A stretch of DNA of 64,000 nt from Deltaproteobacteria bacterium (lineage in GTDB: Bacteria; Desulfobacterota; Binatia; Binatales; Binataceae): the NCBI GenBank assembly GCA_019237115.1, contig JAFAHS010000282.1:28028-92027 (forward strand). Direction: 5' to 3'. The notes beneath the pieces are model-generated. The model ran no database searches. It saw only the letters and a list, made by a program, of their open reading frames with translations, and had not been told where the DNA came from. Both the position numbers and the translations under genes were made by a program. Of the stretch, positions 34,309-43,090 are shown in pieces (the stretch's first letter is position 1; each line of letters begins with the position of its first letter).

Positions 34309-35823
34309 ATGCGGCTTGCCGCAATCGACGTAGGATCGAATTCCGTACACATGATCGTCGCCGATGCGAGCCGCGACGGGCACCTTGAGGTGGTCGATCG
34401 CGTCAAGGAGATGGTTCGACTGGGGCGACGATCCTTCATGACTGGCCGCCTCACCGACGAATCCATGGACCTGGCGATCGGGGCGCTGAAGAATTTCGGG
34501 CGACTGGCGCGGGTGCGGAGAGTGGACCGGCTACGTGCGGTTGCGACCAGCGCCGTTCGCGAGGCAAAAAACCGGGTCGGGTTCATCCGTCGAATCCGCC
34601 GCGAAACCGGCCTCAAGATCGAGGTCATTTCCGGAGTTGAAGAGGCGCGGCTGATTTTCCAGGCCGCCCAGCATGCTTTTGGACTCGATGGTGGTCCACA
34701 CCTGCTGGTTGATGTGGGGGGTGGCAGCGTCGAATTGGTCCTGGTCCAGGATCGGCATCCGCTGTGGATGCACAGCGCGAAGCTGGGAGTCGCCCGCTTA
34801 ACTGAGCGCTTTCTTACCGAGGATCCGCCGACCAGCGCGCAACTCCGCCGACTCGAGGGCCACCTCGACCACAAAATCGGCGAGCTGCTACGCAAGGTGC
34901 GCAAGGCCGGCGCGGTTCACGCGATCGGGACCTCCGGGACGATTAATACATTGGTGGCAATGGCGCGGGCATCGAGGGGAGAAGAGCTCGGCCGCCTGCA
35001 CGGCGCCAGCGCATCGGCCGAGGAGATCACCCGGCTGGCGGGCGACCTGGTCACCGCCAATGCGGCGCTGCGAGCCGAGCTGCCCGGAATGGATGCAAAG
35101 CGGGTCGACCTGATGCCGGCAGCGGGAGCGCTGGTGGACTTTGTACTGAAGCGTTCGGGCGCATCGTCGCTGATCGCGTGTTCGTGGGCGTTGCGGGAGG
35201 GCCTGATTCTGAGCTTGCTCAAGGCGGCACGCGGCAACAGTGCGGCCGACGCTCGCCGCCGATCGGTGAAAGCCCTCGCCTCACGATTTTTAGGATCCAA
35301 CGAACATGGACAGCAGGTTGCGAAACTGGCGCTGCGGCTGTTCGATGCTACCGCACCGGTTTTGGGTCTGCCGAAGACTTCGCGCGAGTTACTTGAATAC
35401 GCGGCGCTGCTTCACGACGTAGGGCACGCCATCGACCACGACCGGCACAATCGACACTCGTATTATCTCATCAAAAATGCTGAACTATTCGGCTTCGAGC
35501 CCGACGAGATCGAAGTGATCGCGCAGGCCGCCCGTGGTCATCGCAAACAGGCCCCGAAGGTAGACTCACCCGACCTGAGTGCGCTAACTGGACCGAGGCG
35601 TCGTCTGGTACGGGGGTTCGCAGCGATTCTAAGGGTGGCGGATGCGCTGGACCGCACGCATTTCGGTGTGGTTAAAAATATCGAAGTAAGCTACTCGCCG
35701 GGGCGGTTGATCATCGGGGTCGACTCCAACAAGGAAAAGGCCGACCTCGAACTGTGGACATGCGAGAGACGGACAGACCTGCTATCGCGACTTCTCGAGC
35801 GCCAGGTGACCTTGGCGCGATAA
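34309..35823 (+). CDS. Ppx/GppA exopolyphosphatase family protein with C-terminal HD domain
   Basis: This is a 504-aa protein. The first part is an actin-like Ppx/GppA phosphatase with AIDVGSNSVHMIVAD (residues 5-19), ATSAVREAKN and LLVDVGGGSVELVL. The C-terminal part carries an HD phosphohydrolase signature (LLHDVGHAIDHDRHNRHS; H369-D370). The family removes the terminal phosphate from polyphosphate or the 5'-phosphate of pppGpp. The start is ATG at 34309 without a clear ribosome site. It is the first of five tightly packed genes and overlaps the next gene by 64 bp. The polyphosphate theme is reinforced by the CHAD gene and by ppk1 12 kb away. Confidence 0.9.
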   Translation: MRLAAIDVGSNSVHMIVADASRDGHLEVVDRVKEMVRLGRRSFMTGRLTDESMDLAIGALKNFGRLARVRRVDRLRAVATSAVREAKNRVGFIRRIRRETGLKIEVISGVEEARLIFQAAQHAFGLDGGPHLLVDVGGGSVELVLVQDRHPLWMHSAKLGVARLTERFLTEDPPTSAQLRRLEGHLDHKIGELLRKVRKAGAVHAIGTSGTINTLVAMARASRGEELGRLHGASASAEEITRLAGDLVTANAALRAELPGMDAKRVDLMPAAGALVDFVLKRSGASSLIACSWALREGLILSLLKAARGNSAADARRRSVKALASRFLGSNEHGQQVAKLALRLFDATAPVLGLPKTSRELLEYAALLHDVGHAIDHDRHNRHSYYLIKNAELFGFEPDEIEVIAQAARGHRKQAPKVDSPDLSALTGPRRRLVRGFAAILRVADALDRTHFGVVKNIEVSYSPGRLIIGVDSNKEKADLELWTCERRTDLLSRLLERQVTLAR

Positions 35824-36608
35824 GCTCGGCAAACCATTTAGCCAACGCCGCGGGCAAGAGCCGCGGCGGAGCGGCACCTGCGAAGGTTGGCGGCACCAGC
35901 CAGCTGCTCACGCCCCATCCCTATCCGGGGCGGCTGATTGCGGTCGAGGGAATCGACGGGTCCGGCAAATCCACCCAGATGATGCTGCTGGAGCGATGGC
36001 TGCGGGCGCGCGGTTACCTGGTCATCTTCACCGAATGGAATTCGTCGCGTCTGGTGCGACGCTCGATGAGCCGCGGCAAGAAGAAGAACCTGCTCACGCC
36101 GACGACGTTCAGCCTGCTCCATGCGGTCGATTTCGCGGACCGCCTGACCTATCAGATCATGCCCCCGCTGCAGGCGGGAATGATCGTGCTCGCCGACCGC
36201 TACGCGTTTACCGCCTTCGCACGCGACGTGGCCCGCGGCGTGCATCCGGACTGGGTGCGGGCAGTCTACAGCTTTGCCCTGCGCCCGGACCTTACCCTGT
36301 ATTTCCGGGTTCCCATCGAAGTCTCGCTGGAGCGCCTGCTTGCGGGGCGTGCCAAACTCAAATATCACGAGGCCGGCATGGACGTGGGGCTGTCGGCAGA
36401 TCCGGCCCAGAGTTTTCGTATATTCCAGAGCCGGGTACTGGAAATCTACGACGAGCTGACGCACGAGTTCCGGCTACGCACCATCGACGCGACCGGCGAA
36501 ATTCCCGAACAGCAGCGGATGTTCCGCAAGATAGTTCAGGACGTGGTGCTGCATGACTATGACCGCGAACGCGCCAAAGGAAACCATGTCAGAATTCAAC
36601 CACGCTAA
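35760..36608 (+). CDS. Thymidylate-kinase-like P-loop kinase 1
   Basis: This is a 282-aa protein. The first 56 residues form a disordered, Ala/Gly-rich tail. A TMK-like domain follows with an intact Walker A (EGIDGSGKSTQ, Lys70), TTFSLLHAVDFADRL and the ADRYAFTAFARD motif in place of the DRY of thymidylate kinase. The lid region differs from true dTMP kinases, which are about 210 aa and single-copy. The fold is shared with PPK2 polyphosphate kinases. The gene starts inside the Ppx gene (ATG 35760; GTG 35754 possible) and overlaps the second kinase by 23 bp. A polyphosphate- or nucleotide-related kinase is inferred from context. Confidence 0.82.
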   Translation: MRETDRPAIATSRAPGDLGAISSANHLANAAGKSRGGAAPAKVGGTSQLLTPHPYPGRLIAVEGIDGSGKSTQMMLLERWLRARGYLVIFTEWNSSRLVRRSMSRGKKKNLLTPTTFSLLHAVDFADRLTYQIMPPLQAGMIVLADRYAFTAFARDVARGVHPDWVRAVYSFALRPDLTLYFRVPIEVSLERLLAGRAKLKYHEAGMDVGLSADPAQSFRIFQSRVLEIYDELTHEFRLRTIDATGEIPEQQRMFRKIVQDVVLHDYDRERAKGNHVRIQPR

Positions 36609-37344
36609 GAAGTGGTACGGACACGGGCTGCCATACCTGTCGGAGAAGCGGCTGCCGGGGCATCTGATCGCAATCGAGGGAACCGATGGGGTCGGCCGCT
36701 CGAGCCAGATCGCGCTGCTGCGGCCCTGGCTGGAGCTGGAAGGATACGCGGTCAGCAACACCGGATGGACCCGGTCGCCGTTGTTGTCGGAGACGATCAA
36801 CGAAGCCAAAGCAGGCCATCAGCTGACCGTCACCACCTTCAGCCTGCTGTACGCGGCGGATTTCGCCGACCGGCTTGAGCACGAAATTCTGCCCGCCCTG
36901 CAGGCCGGGTTTATCGTGATCGCCGACCGCTACATGTACACGGCGTTTGCGCGGAACATGGTAATGGGCGCTGACCCGCGATGGACGCGCGACGTTTTCG
37001 GCGTGGCGCTGCAGCCGGACCTGGTCATCTATCTGGACATCGATGTGGAGACGCTCATTCCGCGGGTCGTGCAAGGCAAAGGCATGGACCATTGGGAATC
37101 GGGCATGCATCTACTGCTCGGCACCAACCTGTTTGAATCGTTCCAGCGCTACCAGACCCACCTGATTGAGGAATACCGGCGCCTCGCGTCGGAATTCGGC
37201 TTTATCAGGGTGGATGCGCGCCAGCCGATCGATGATGTGCAGACAGAACTGCGCGCGCACATCATGCAATACTTGCGCGCGGCAGATCCGCGCAACCCGA
37301 TCGTAGACGAGGAGAAGTCGGTCACTTCCACGGATGAGGAGTAG
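36586..37344 (+). CDS. Thymidylate-kinase-like protein 2 with altered P-loop
   Basis: This is a 252-aa paralogue of the preceding kinase. Walker A reads EGTDGVGRSSQ, so the conserved Lys is Arg38 and the following Thr is Ser. The rest of the domain is conserved (TTFSLLYAADFADRL and IADRYMYTAFARNMVMG), including a WESGMHLLLGTNLFESF segment aligned with HEAGMDVGLSADPAQSF of copy 1. The ATG at 36586 has AAAGGA just upstream. It may be a regulatory or non-catalytic partner of copy 1, forming a heterodimer, since TMK proteins are dimeric. This is inference. Confidence 0.82.
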   Translation: MSEFNHAKKWYGHGLPYLSEKRLPGHLIAIEGTDGVGRSSQIALLRPWLELEGYAVSNTGWTRSPLLSETINEAKAGHQLTVTTFSLLYAADFADRLEHEILPALQAGFIVIADRYMYTAFARNMVMGADPRWTRDVFGVALQPDLVIYLDIDVETLIPRVVQGKGMDHWESGMHLLLGTNLFESFQRYQTHLIEEYRRLASEFGFIRVDARQPIDDVQTELRAHIMQYLRAADPRNPIVDEEKSVTSTDEE

Positions 37345-37347
37345 TCG

Positions 37348-38382
37348 GTGGAAGTTGACGTGCCCACTTCCTTGGCGACGGTCGCGGAGCCTCCGCTCGC
37401 GATCGCGCAGACGCTGGGGCTCGCGCCCAAGCTCGAGTTCGCGGCCGACCAAACGACTACCGCAGCGGTCCGCCAGGCGATCATTTTTGGTGGCATCGCG
37501 CTGGAGCGTCATCACGAAGCCGCAGTGGCTGGACAATCCGAGCCGATTCACCAGCTCCGGGTAACGGCGCGACGCCTGCGCGCTTCGCTGCACCTGTTTG
37601 CGGGGGTCATCCACGCGACCTATTCGCGAATCGTCGAGCGCGACCTGATCTGGATGGCGCAGGCGGCCGGCGGCGTGCGGGAACGCGAAATCAGCGCCGT
37701 GGTATTTCGCAGGCGCGCCGCAAAACTCGACCCGGTCCTGGCGGACTCGCTTGGAGCGATCCACACGACCCTCTGGAGAGAGCGTTCGCTCAAGTTACAG
37801 GAGCTTCAGAGCGTGGTTGAATCGAAGCGCTACCGTGCCCTGCTCGCGCGGCTCGAGAAGCCGCGTTTACGCAAGGTCTCCTCGGACACCCTTCTCAGCA
37901 CCAGGGCTGCCGCGATGCTGCGCCCGATCGCGCGATCGGTGGCACGCGCCGGCGCGGGGTTGGATGAAGGTTCCACGCCGCGGACGATTCATCGGCTGCG
38001 GGTGCGGATCAAGCGGTTGCGCTACGCGCTCGAACTTCTCTCCGCACTCGGAGGCAAGCGCTGCCGACGGCTCCTGTCGCGGCTGGAGGTGCTTCAGGAT
38101 CTGCTCGGTAATTTAAACGATCTGTCGGTCGCAACCGCCTGGCTGATCAATTTTCCCCGTACCGCGGGCGCCGAGGTGGGGGCGGTGATGGCGGCGGGCG
38201 CGATGACACAGGCACTGCGCAGCCGGTCGGCCAAGCTCGCGCGTCGCAGCGTCAAGGCATGGCGCAAGCTGGACAAGAGCACCGCGATCGCGGACGCGCT
38301 GGACGAAATTCAGCGGAACGGCAAAACCCTTCCGGTGCAGACGTCACTGATACAGGAAGTCTTTACGGAGAATGCCGCATGA
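37348..38382 (+). CDS. CHAD domain protein (polyphosphate-binding helical domain)
   Basis: This is a 344-aa protein made of the two-fold helical CHAD domain. Each half has the conserved His/Arg helix: IHQLRVTARRLRASLHLF near residue 67 and IHRLRVRIKRLRYALELL near residue 213, followed by LQDLLGNLNDL. CHAD domains bind inorganic polyphosphate and can localise to polyphosphate granules. GTG start at 37348, with AGGAG seven bases ahead, three bases after the second kinase stop. It overlaps sixA by 4 bp. No CYTH domain is fused here, unlike in many CHAD proteins. Confidence 0.9.
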   Translation: MEVDVPTSLATVAEPPLAIAQTLGLAPKLEFAADQTTTAAVRQAIIFGGIALERHHEAAVAGQSEPIHQLRVTARRLRASLHLFAGVIHATYSRIVERDLIWMAQAAGGVREREISAVVFRRRAAKLDPVLADSLGAIHTTLWRERSLKLQELQSVVESKRYRALLARLEKPRLRKVSSDTLLSTRAAAMLRPIARSVARAGAGLDEGSTPRTIHRLRVRIKRLRYALELLSALGGKRCRRLLSRLEVLQDLLGNLNDLSVATAWLINFPRTAGAEVGAVMAAGAMTQALRSRSAKLARRSVKAWRKLDKSTAIADALDEIQRNGKTLPVQTSLIQEVFTENAA

Positions 38383-38879
38383 TCCTTTACATTCTTCGTC
38401 ACGGAATAGCCGAAGATGCGCCGGTCGGCGGCGATGACGGCGCGCGCAAGCTAACGCCCAAGGGACGCGAGAAGATGCACGCCGCCGCGGAAGGCATGCG
38501 CAATTTTGGTCTCAAGTTCGATTCCATCCTGACCAGCCCGCTGGCACGCGCCACCGAAACGGCCGAGATCGTCGCGGCGGCTTACGCCAACACGCCGCCG
38601 CCGCAAGTCCTGCCCGCACTGGCAACCGGAGTCCCGGCGCCAGAGGTCGCCGCAGCCCTGCGATCGTTCGCCAAGCAAAAGCATGTGATGATCGTGGGAC
38701 ACGAACCACAGCTGAGCGCGGTCGCATCGATGGTGCTGACCGGTTCGCCAACCGGTGCGCATCTTGAGCTCAAGAAAGGCGGGTGCGTCGCCGTGCACGT
38801 GCCCTCGCGCCCGGACAAAGGCGGCGCGCAACTGCTCTGGCTGCTTACCCCACGTCAACTGAGAACTCTGCGCAAATGA
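38379..38879 (+). CDS. sixA: Phosphohistidine phosphatase SixA-like (histidine phosphatase superfamily)
   Basis: This is a 166-aa histidine phosphatase. It starts MILYILRHGIAED with the catalytic RHG (His8). A second Arg lies in LTSPLARATETAEIV, and the late His in VMIVGHEPQLS. This is the compact SixA layout. SixA of E. coli dephosphorylates phosphohistidine proteins. The ATG overlaps the CHAD stop (ATGA). As the last gene of the Ppx-kinase-kinase-CHAD operon it may act on a phosphorylated component of that system. Confidence 0.88.
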   Translation: MILYILRHGIAEDAPVGGDDGARKLTPKGREKMHAAAEGMRNFGLKFDSILTSPLARATETAEIVAAAYANTPPPQVLPALATGVPAPEVAAALRSFAKQKHVMIVGHEPQLSAVASMVLTGSPTGAHLELKKGGCVAVHVPSRPDKGGAQLLWLLTPRQLRTLRK

Positions 38880-38886
38880 TCCGGGT

Positions 38887-39504
38887 TCATTGCCAGACCC
38901 TTGCAACCGGCACGATCTGAGCCTCGACCCTGCGCGACTCACTCATGGAATTTCCCATGGCTACTGCGGACTCCGCGTAGCGCTCCGCGGTCCATAGCTT
39001 TCCTGGATGAACCTTGGTGACGAGCGAGTTGGTACGCGGGCTGGGTGGCACCCCCGGCTTGATGCACGACCATACCGCCGGCTGGTTGTTGACAGCCGGG
39101 CGTGTGCCGGTGAAGCGCTCGCAGACGGAGCCATCTTTGAGCTCGAGAATCCACGGTGATGCCGAGGCGGTGGGAGGCGTGGTCACGAGTGGAAGCGGGG
39201 TGGTCAGTTTCATCACGAAGCCGCTCTTGCCGAGCACCGGGTTGGCATCGCAGATGACTTCATTTTCGATTGGCGCCACCTGGAAACAGGGGTCGTGAAT
39301 GCCGTTGCCGACTATACATCGCCAAGCACCGGGCCGGTCGGCAGCAATCGAGCGGGTCCAGCACGATCCTTCCTGGATTGGACCTGAGGGGACTGACGGA
39401 CTGAACCAGGTGACTTGCGTCTTGCTGATGATCGACTGAGCGCACGCGCGATCACCCAAGATCAAGAGGAGCGCGGCTGCCATGGCACGGAGAGAGGTCT
39501 TCAT
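38887..39504 (-). CDS. Hypothetical secreted protein with paired cysteines
   Basis: This is a 205-aa protein with a signal peptide (MKTSLRAMAAALLLILGD, likely cleavage after ACA). The mature part has several Cys-containing segments of similar style (GSCWTRSI, WRCIVGNG, DPCFQV, VICDAN, SVCERF, WSCIKPG), which may form disulfides outside the cell. I recognise no family. The ATG at 39504 fits the signal peptide. Upstream in-frame ATGs at 39525 and 39567 are possible. The gene is convergent with sixA and ends 7 bp from it. Confidence 0.75.
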   Translation of the reverse strand: MKTSLRAMAAALLLILGDRACAQSIISKTQVTWFSPSVPSGPIQEGSCWTRSIAADRPGAWRCIVGNGIHDPCFQVAPIENEVICDANPVLGKSGFVMKLTTPLPLVTTPPTASASPWILELKDGSVCERFTGTRPAVNNQPAVWSCIKPGVPPSPRTNSLVTKVHPGKLWTAERYAESAVAMGNSMSESRRVEAQIVPVARVWQ

Positions 39505-39871
39505 GGCGGTAGCTTGGCGGGTCATTTCTTGTTTGGAGAAACCCAGTCGAGCGCCGGTCGGTGGCAAAGCCGCGACGCCTCTCCGGCTCGCACTCCCCCT
39601 CTATAGTGGTTTCTTCAAGTGCTTTCACCAGGAACACGGGTTTGGCGCTAGTCTGTCCAATCACTTCGCGGTTTGGGCCATTTTCGACCAGCGTGGTCCT
39701 GCCGATTGCGGGTGAATTCTGACCAGCCATATCCACCGTATCGACGCTCTGGCCCGGCACATTCGCTACGAAGGAGCTGCGGTGCCGATGGAGATAGCTT
39801 GCTCCGGAGAAATGGGGACATTAATTCGAACAGCGTGGCGGCTCGTTACACCGGCCTTAATGTTCACCGAT
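39505..39871. other. Intergenic region, about 370 bp
   Basis: It lies between the start of the secreted protein gene and the end of the methyltransferase remnant. A minus-strand frame at 39452-39760 runs through part of it but overlaps the signal-peptide gene in another frame and has no known pattern, so I do not call it. Nothing else is supported. Confidence 0.45.
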
Positions 39872-39923
39872 CACTACGAGGCTTTATGCACGTGAATCAC
39901 TAGGAGGCTTTATGCACGAGAAA
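39872..39923. repeat. Tandem duplication, two 26-bp units
   Basis: Units 39872-39897 and 39898-39923 match at 23 of 26 positions (core GAGGCTTTATGCACG). The repeat covers the 3' end of the methyltransferase frame, and the frame's present TAA stop (39884-39886) lies inside the distal unit. Because 26 is not a multiple of three, the duplication changed the C terminus. Confidence 0.8.
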
Positions 39924-40772
39924 TGAACGGGCACGAGCGAAACTCCCGCAAGCGCATGGAACGACCAGGGTGCTTTCACCAGCCTCGCCCTAATGAAATA
40001 GTAGACTGCTCTTTCCAGTATTTGCAGTTCACTATAGGCTCGTTTACCCTTTATACGACGAGTCAAGCATTTCTCCAATGCTCCTAGTGCATCCATCATC
40101 TCGCTTGGTGCAATTTTCTTTATTTTGGTGAAGCCTGCCGCTTTCAACATCCGTTTGTACTGCCAGTTATAATAAATGTGCTCGTTGCCTCCGTAATGCC
40201 CCATCTTTTCTGGTTGGGTCTCCAATAGGCGGTGCCACTGACCTTTACTGATCCAGGGACGCAGAGTTGGTTCAGAGCATAAGATCAGCGATCCGCCCTC
40301 TTTTAGCACCGAGAATGCCTGCCCGAGCGCTCTCTCCGGGCTGTCGCAATGATGCAGACTGCAATTGAATATCGCGACGTCAAATTTATTCTCACCGATA
40401 TGCTCTATGTCTTCCGCCACCCCCTGCACCGGTACAATAGCAAGCCCGAACTTTGCAGCCGCATCGGCAATTAGAGCGCAAAAGTCCGGACTCGGGTCTA
40501 ACGCGTAGACCAAGTTCCCGCGCTCCGCCAGGAAGACCGAGGATTCTCCCCGCCCTGCGACCAACGTCCAAGATCTTAAGCTGCTGAAGAGCGCCTACCA
40601 ACCGGGCATATTCAAATGCCGTCGAAGGACCACGTTCAACATACTCTTTTGGACATCGACTCGAATCGAGAACTGCTCTGTATCCAGCAGCGATTTCTCT
40701 CGATACCCTGTTCTCGGCGGCGACGCCCGGCGTAAACACCTTCGTAACTACTAAAGGGCTCTGCACTAGCAC
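39884..40772 (-). pseudogene. Class I SAM-dependent methyltransferase, frameshifted
   Basis: The first part (GTG at 40772) runs MLVQSPLVVTKVF to QLKILDVG. The remaining part is in another frame and starts AGRGESSVFLAERGNLVYALD. Joining them at about 40559 by removing one base (G on the plus strand) restores the SAM motif I, LDVGAGRGESS, followed by DVAIFNCSLHHCDSPERAL and a type 11 methyltransferase C-terminal half. The gene is AT-richer than its surroundings, with rarer codons, suggesting horizontal gain. The break could be a real mutation or a base-calling error. Relatives modify lipids, polyketides or sugars; the substrate is unknown. Confidence 0.78.
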
Positions 40773-41164
40773 GCACTTACTCGTTTCCTGAGTTTGGTGT
40801 TGATCTACAAATCGCCTGATCGATTTGAGTGTTCGATCAGTGCTCTCCGTCTAGATCAAGGATTTTGAGATTACAGCTATGGAGGAAAGGACCGAGGGCC
40901 TGTTCCACCTCACGGATGTTGCGGTGCAAACTGACGTTTAAGTCGCAATGTTGGCACTGCATCACCGCATGCTGACCATTTGTGACTCAGCTTGGCGTAA
41001 TGATAGCAGGCCATGTGAGTTGTCGCCAACCTTTCAGGTTCCACCTCGCGGTGAGCTCCCGAGCAACTGCTCGCGGCGCCTGCCAGCCTCGCCCTCTCCT
41101 GCTGGTCGAGGAATCACCGCCACCTGCGCGGCGTCGTAAGTGCGCGGGCGCCCCGGTCGCGACT
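40773..41164. other. Intergenic region with inverted repeat, 392 bp
   Basis: This region upstream of the methyltransferase remnant and downstream of the OPT gene is AT-richer in its first half. A perfect 8-bp inverted repeat, CTGATCGA (40816-40823) and TCGATCAG (40833-40840), lies 44 bp before the GTG at 40772 and could be an operator. I see no gene. Confidence 0.5.
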
Positions 41165-42964
41165 CTAGAATAGGGGCAGGGAAATTCCGGCGGTGACCAG
41201 CGCGCCGGTCGCTACGCCCATCAGGGCCTCGCCGGCGACCATTCCGGCCGCGAACAGCAATCGAGGGCCGCCCTCTTCCTCCTGGCCGAGCCATCTGCCG
41301 GTCAGTGCACCAAGGAAAATGGTTACGCTCAGGCCGAAGGGCAAATAAAGTCCGATCGCAACCGGCATGATTGGAGCCCGCCAGGAGCTGCCAAACCGTT
41401 CGGCAAGCACATCGCCAACCGCGAGCATCGCGGCCAGCATCGCGCCGGCCGCGATCATCGTCCAAGGCAAGCCGCCACGGAAAACACCTTGGGTAACCTT
41501 GGCCATCAGGAATGCCTGCGGCGCTGCGAGTGCGCCGGCGCGGGCAGTCGCGGTTCCGGCGATTCCATAGCCTGCGATGAGCAGATTCAGAATCGGCGCC
41601 ATGACCAAGGAGGCCGCGATCGCGCCGATCAACACCCCTATCTCCAGCGCACGTGGGGTCGCTCCGACAAAATATCCGGTCGCAAGGTCGTGCAGCGAAT
41701 CACCCGCCATCGCGGCCGCCGTGCAGACGACGGCGCCCGACAAAATCGCAAGACGGGGCCCGACCCCGACGGCTTCAACCCCTGCGAGTTTTAGGAAAAT
41801 TGCCACGGCCAGCAGCACGATGACCGTGACCCCCGAAACTGGATTGTTCGAAGCGCCCACGATTCCGGTCAGATAGCCGGCAATCGCCGTGGCGAAGAAT
41901 CCGATCAGTGCCAGCATCAGTGCTAGTGCGGCGCTCAAGGTCACCCCCGCGCCGAGCGCCAGACAGAGCGCGAAAATCACCGGAACCGTGAGTCCGACGG
42001 CGCCGACGATTGCCCTCGGCGAAAGATCGGTGTCCTCGCGCGCCAGCACCTGCATATGGCTGCCACCCATGGCGGCCAAGCTGTCACGCAGGGCCGTGAG
42101 AATGCGCTTGCGCAAGCGCCACAGGGTTACGATCCCGCCGGTAAGCATCGCCCCAACCCCCAGATAGCGGACCTGCGAACTCCACAGCGCCGCGGCGGCG
42201 CGCCTCGGGTCCGGGTCTTGACCACCGCCATGAAGCAGGGCGAGAACCGGTATGGCAACCACCCACGCAAATGCGCCTCCCGCGAAAACCAAAGTTGCGA
42301 TGCGCAGGCCAACTATGTAGCCGATACCCAAAAGCGCTCCGGAAATATTGATCGAGCCGCTGATCACCGCACCTCCCAGCCAGCGCGCGCCGGAAACCAT
42401 TCCGGGAACGACCCCAAACACGTCCTGTGCGGCTTTCAAACCCGCCGCGATCGCACCACCCCACGCAAGCGGAGCCATTTGGCTCTGATTCTCCCCGGCG
42501 CGCAGAACTTGAGCGCAGGCAAGCCCTTCGGGAAACGGAAGCCGGTCGTCCACGATATAGGCGCGTCGTAGAAAGACAACCAGCAAGGCTCCCATCGTGC
42601 CCCCTGCTGCGCTCAGGGCGGTGACCTGCAGGTAAGGCAGCGGACCTTTGTGCCCAAGGATAATGAGGGCGGGAAAGGTGAAGATCGATCCGGCGGCGAC
42701 CGCCTCTCCCGCGGATGCGATGGCTTGCACGACGTTGTTTTCGAGAATGGTGGCCCCACCGGCCATCCGCAGCAGCGCCATCGAGATAACAGCCGCCGGG
42801 ATACTGGCCGATACGGTCAGGCCCGCGTACAGGCCGAGGTATGCGTTGGCGGCGCCGAGGATCAATGCGAGGGCGATTCCGAGCGCGATGCCGCGCGGGG
42901 TCAGTTCGCGCGGGGCGGACAGCGGTGCTGGGGAAACGGCTTGCACCGCGCAACTATATTCCAT
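41165..42964 (-). CDS. OPT family oligopeptide/metal-chelate transporter
   Basis: This is a 599-aa membrane protein with about 14-16 hydrophobic segments. OPT-family signatures are LTPRGIALGIALALILGAANAYLGL at the N terminus, then the ENNVVQAIASAGEAVAAGSIFTFPAL segment and RLPFPEGLACAQVLRAGE. Members move oligopeptides, siderophore-iron or metal-nicotianamine complexes with protons. ATG at 42964. It ends with a short LPLF tail. It stands alone between intergenic regions. Confidence 0.9.
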   Translation of the reverse strand: MEYSCAVQAVSPAPLSAPRELTPRGIALGIALALILGAANAYLGLYAGLTVSASIPAAVISMALLRMAGGATILENNVVQAIASAGEAVAAGSIFTFPALIILGHKGPLPYLQVTALSAAGGTMGALLVVFLRRAYIVDDRLPFPEGLACAQVLRAGENQSQMAPLAWGGAIAAGLKAAQDVFGVVPGMVSGARWLGGAVISGSINISGALLGIGYIVGLRIATLVFAGGAFAWVVAIPVLALLHGGGQDPDPRRAAAALWSSQVRYLGVGAMLTGGIVTLWRLRKRILTALRDSLAAMGGSHMQVLAREDTDLSPRAIVGAVGLTVPVIFALCLALGAGVTLSAALALMLALIGFFATAIAGYLTGIVGASNNPVSGVTVIVLLAVAIFLKLAGVEAVGVGPRLAILSGAVVCTAAAMAGDSLHDLATGYFVGATPRALEIGVLIGAIAASLVMAPILNLLIAGYGIAGTATARAGALAAPQAFLMAKVTQGVFRGGLPWTMIAAGAMLAAMLAVGDVLAERFGSSWRAPIMPVAIGLYLPFGLSVTIFLGALTGRWLGQEEEGGPRLLFAAGMVAGEALMGVATGALVTAGISLPLF

Positions 42965-43090
42965 CGACGAGGCGAGGGGGTGAACCTGGGTCGGGGAGCG
43001 GGGCGAAGGCCGACCAATTCCTGATTCCTTCCGAGACGAAGAGAACCGGGGGCTTTTTTTAGGTCAAACGAGCCAAGGGAAGTTGCGCGC

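Noticed and set aside
35760..37344. Housekeeping thymidylate kinase (tmk)
   Set aside because: Two copies stand in tandem, one with an altered P-loop, with longer sequences and a polyphosphate-related neighbourhood; dTMP kinase is normally single and close to holB.
40392..40772. Methyltransferase break as a third recoding event
   Set aside because: The break is a one-base frame change, not an in-frame UGA, and no slippery run or stimulating hairpin is evident, so mutation or base-calling error is simpler.
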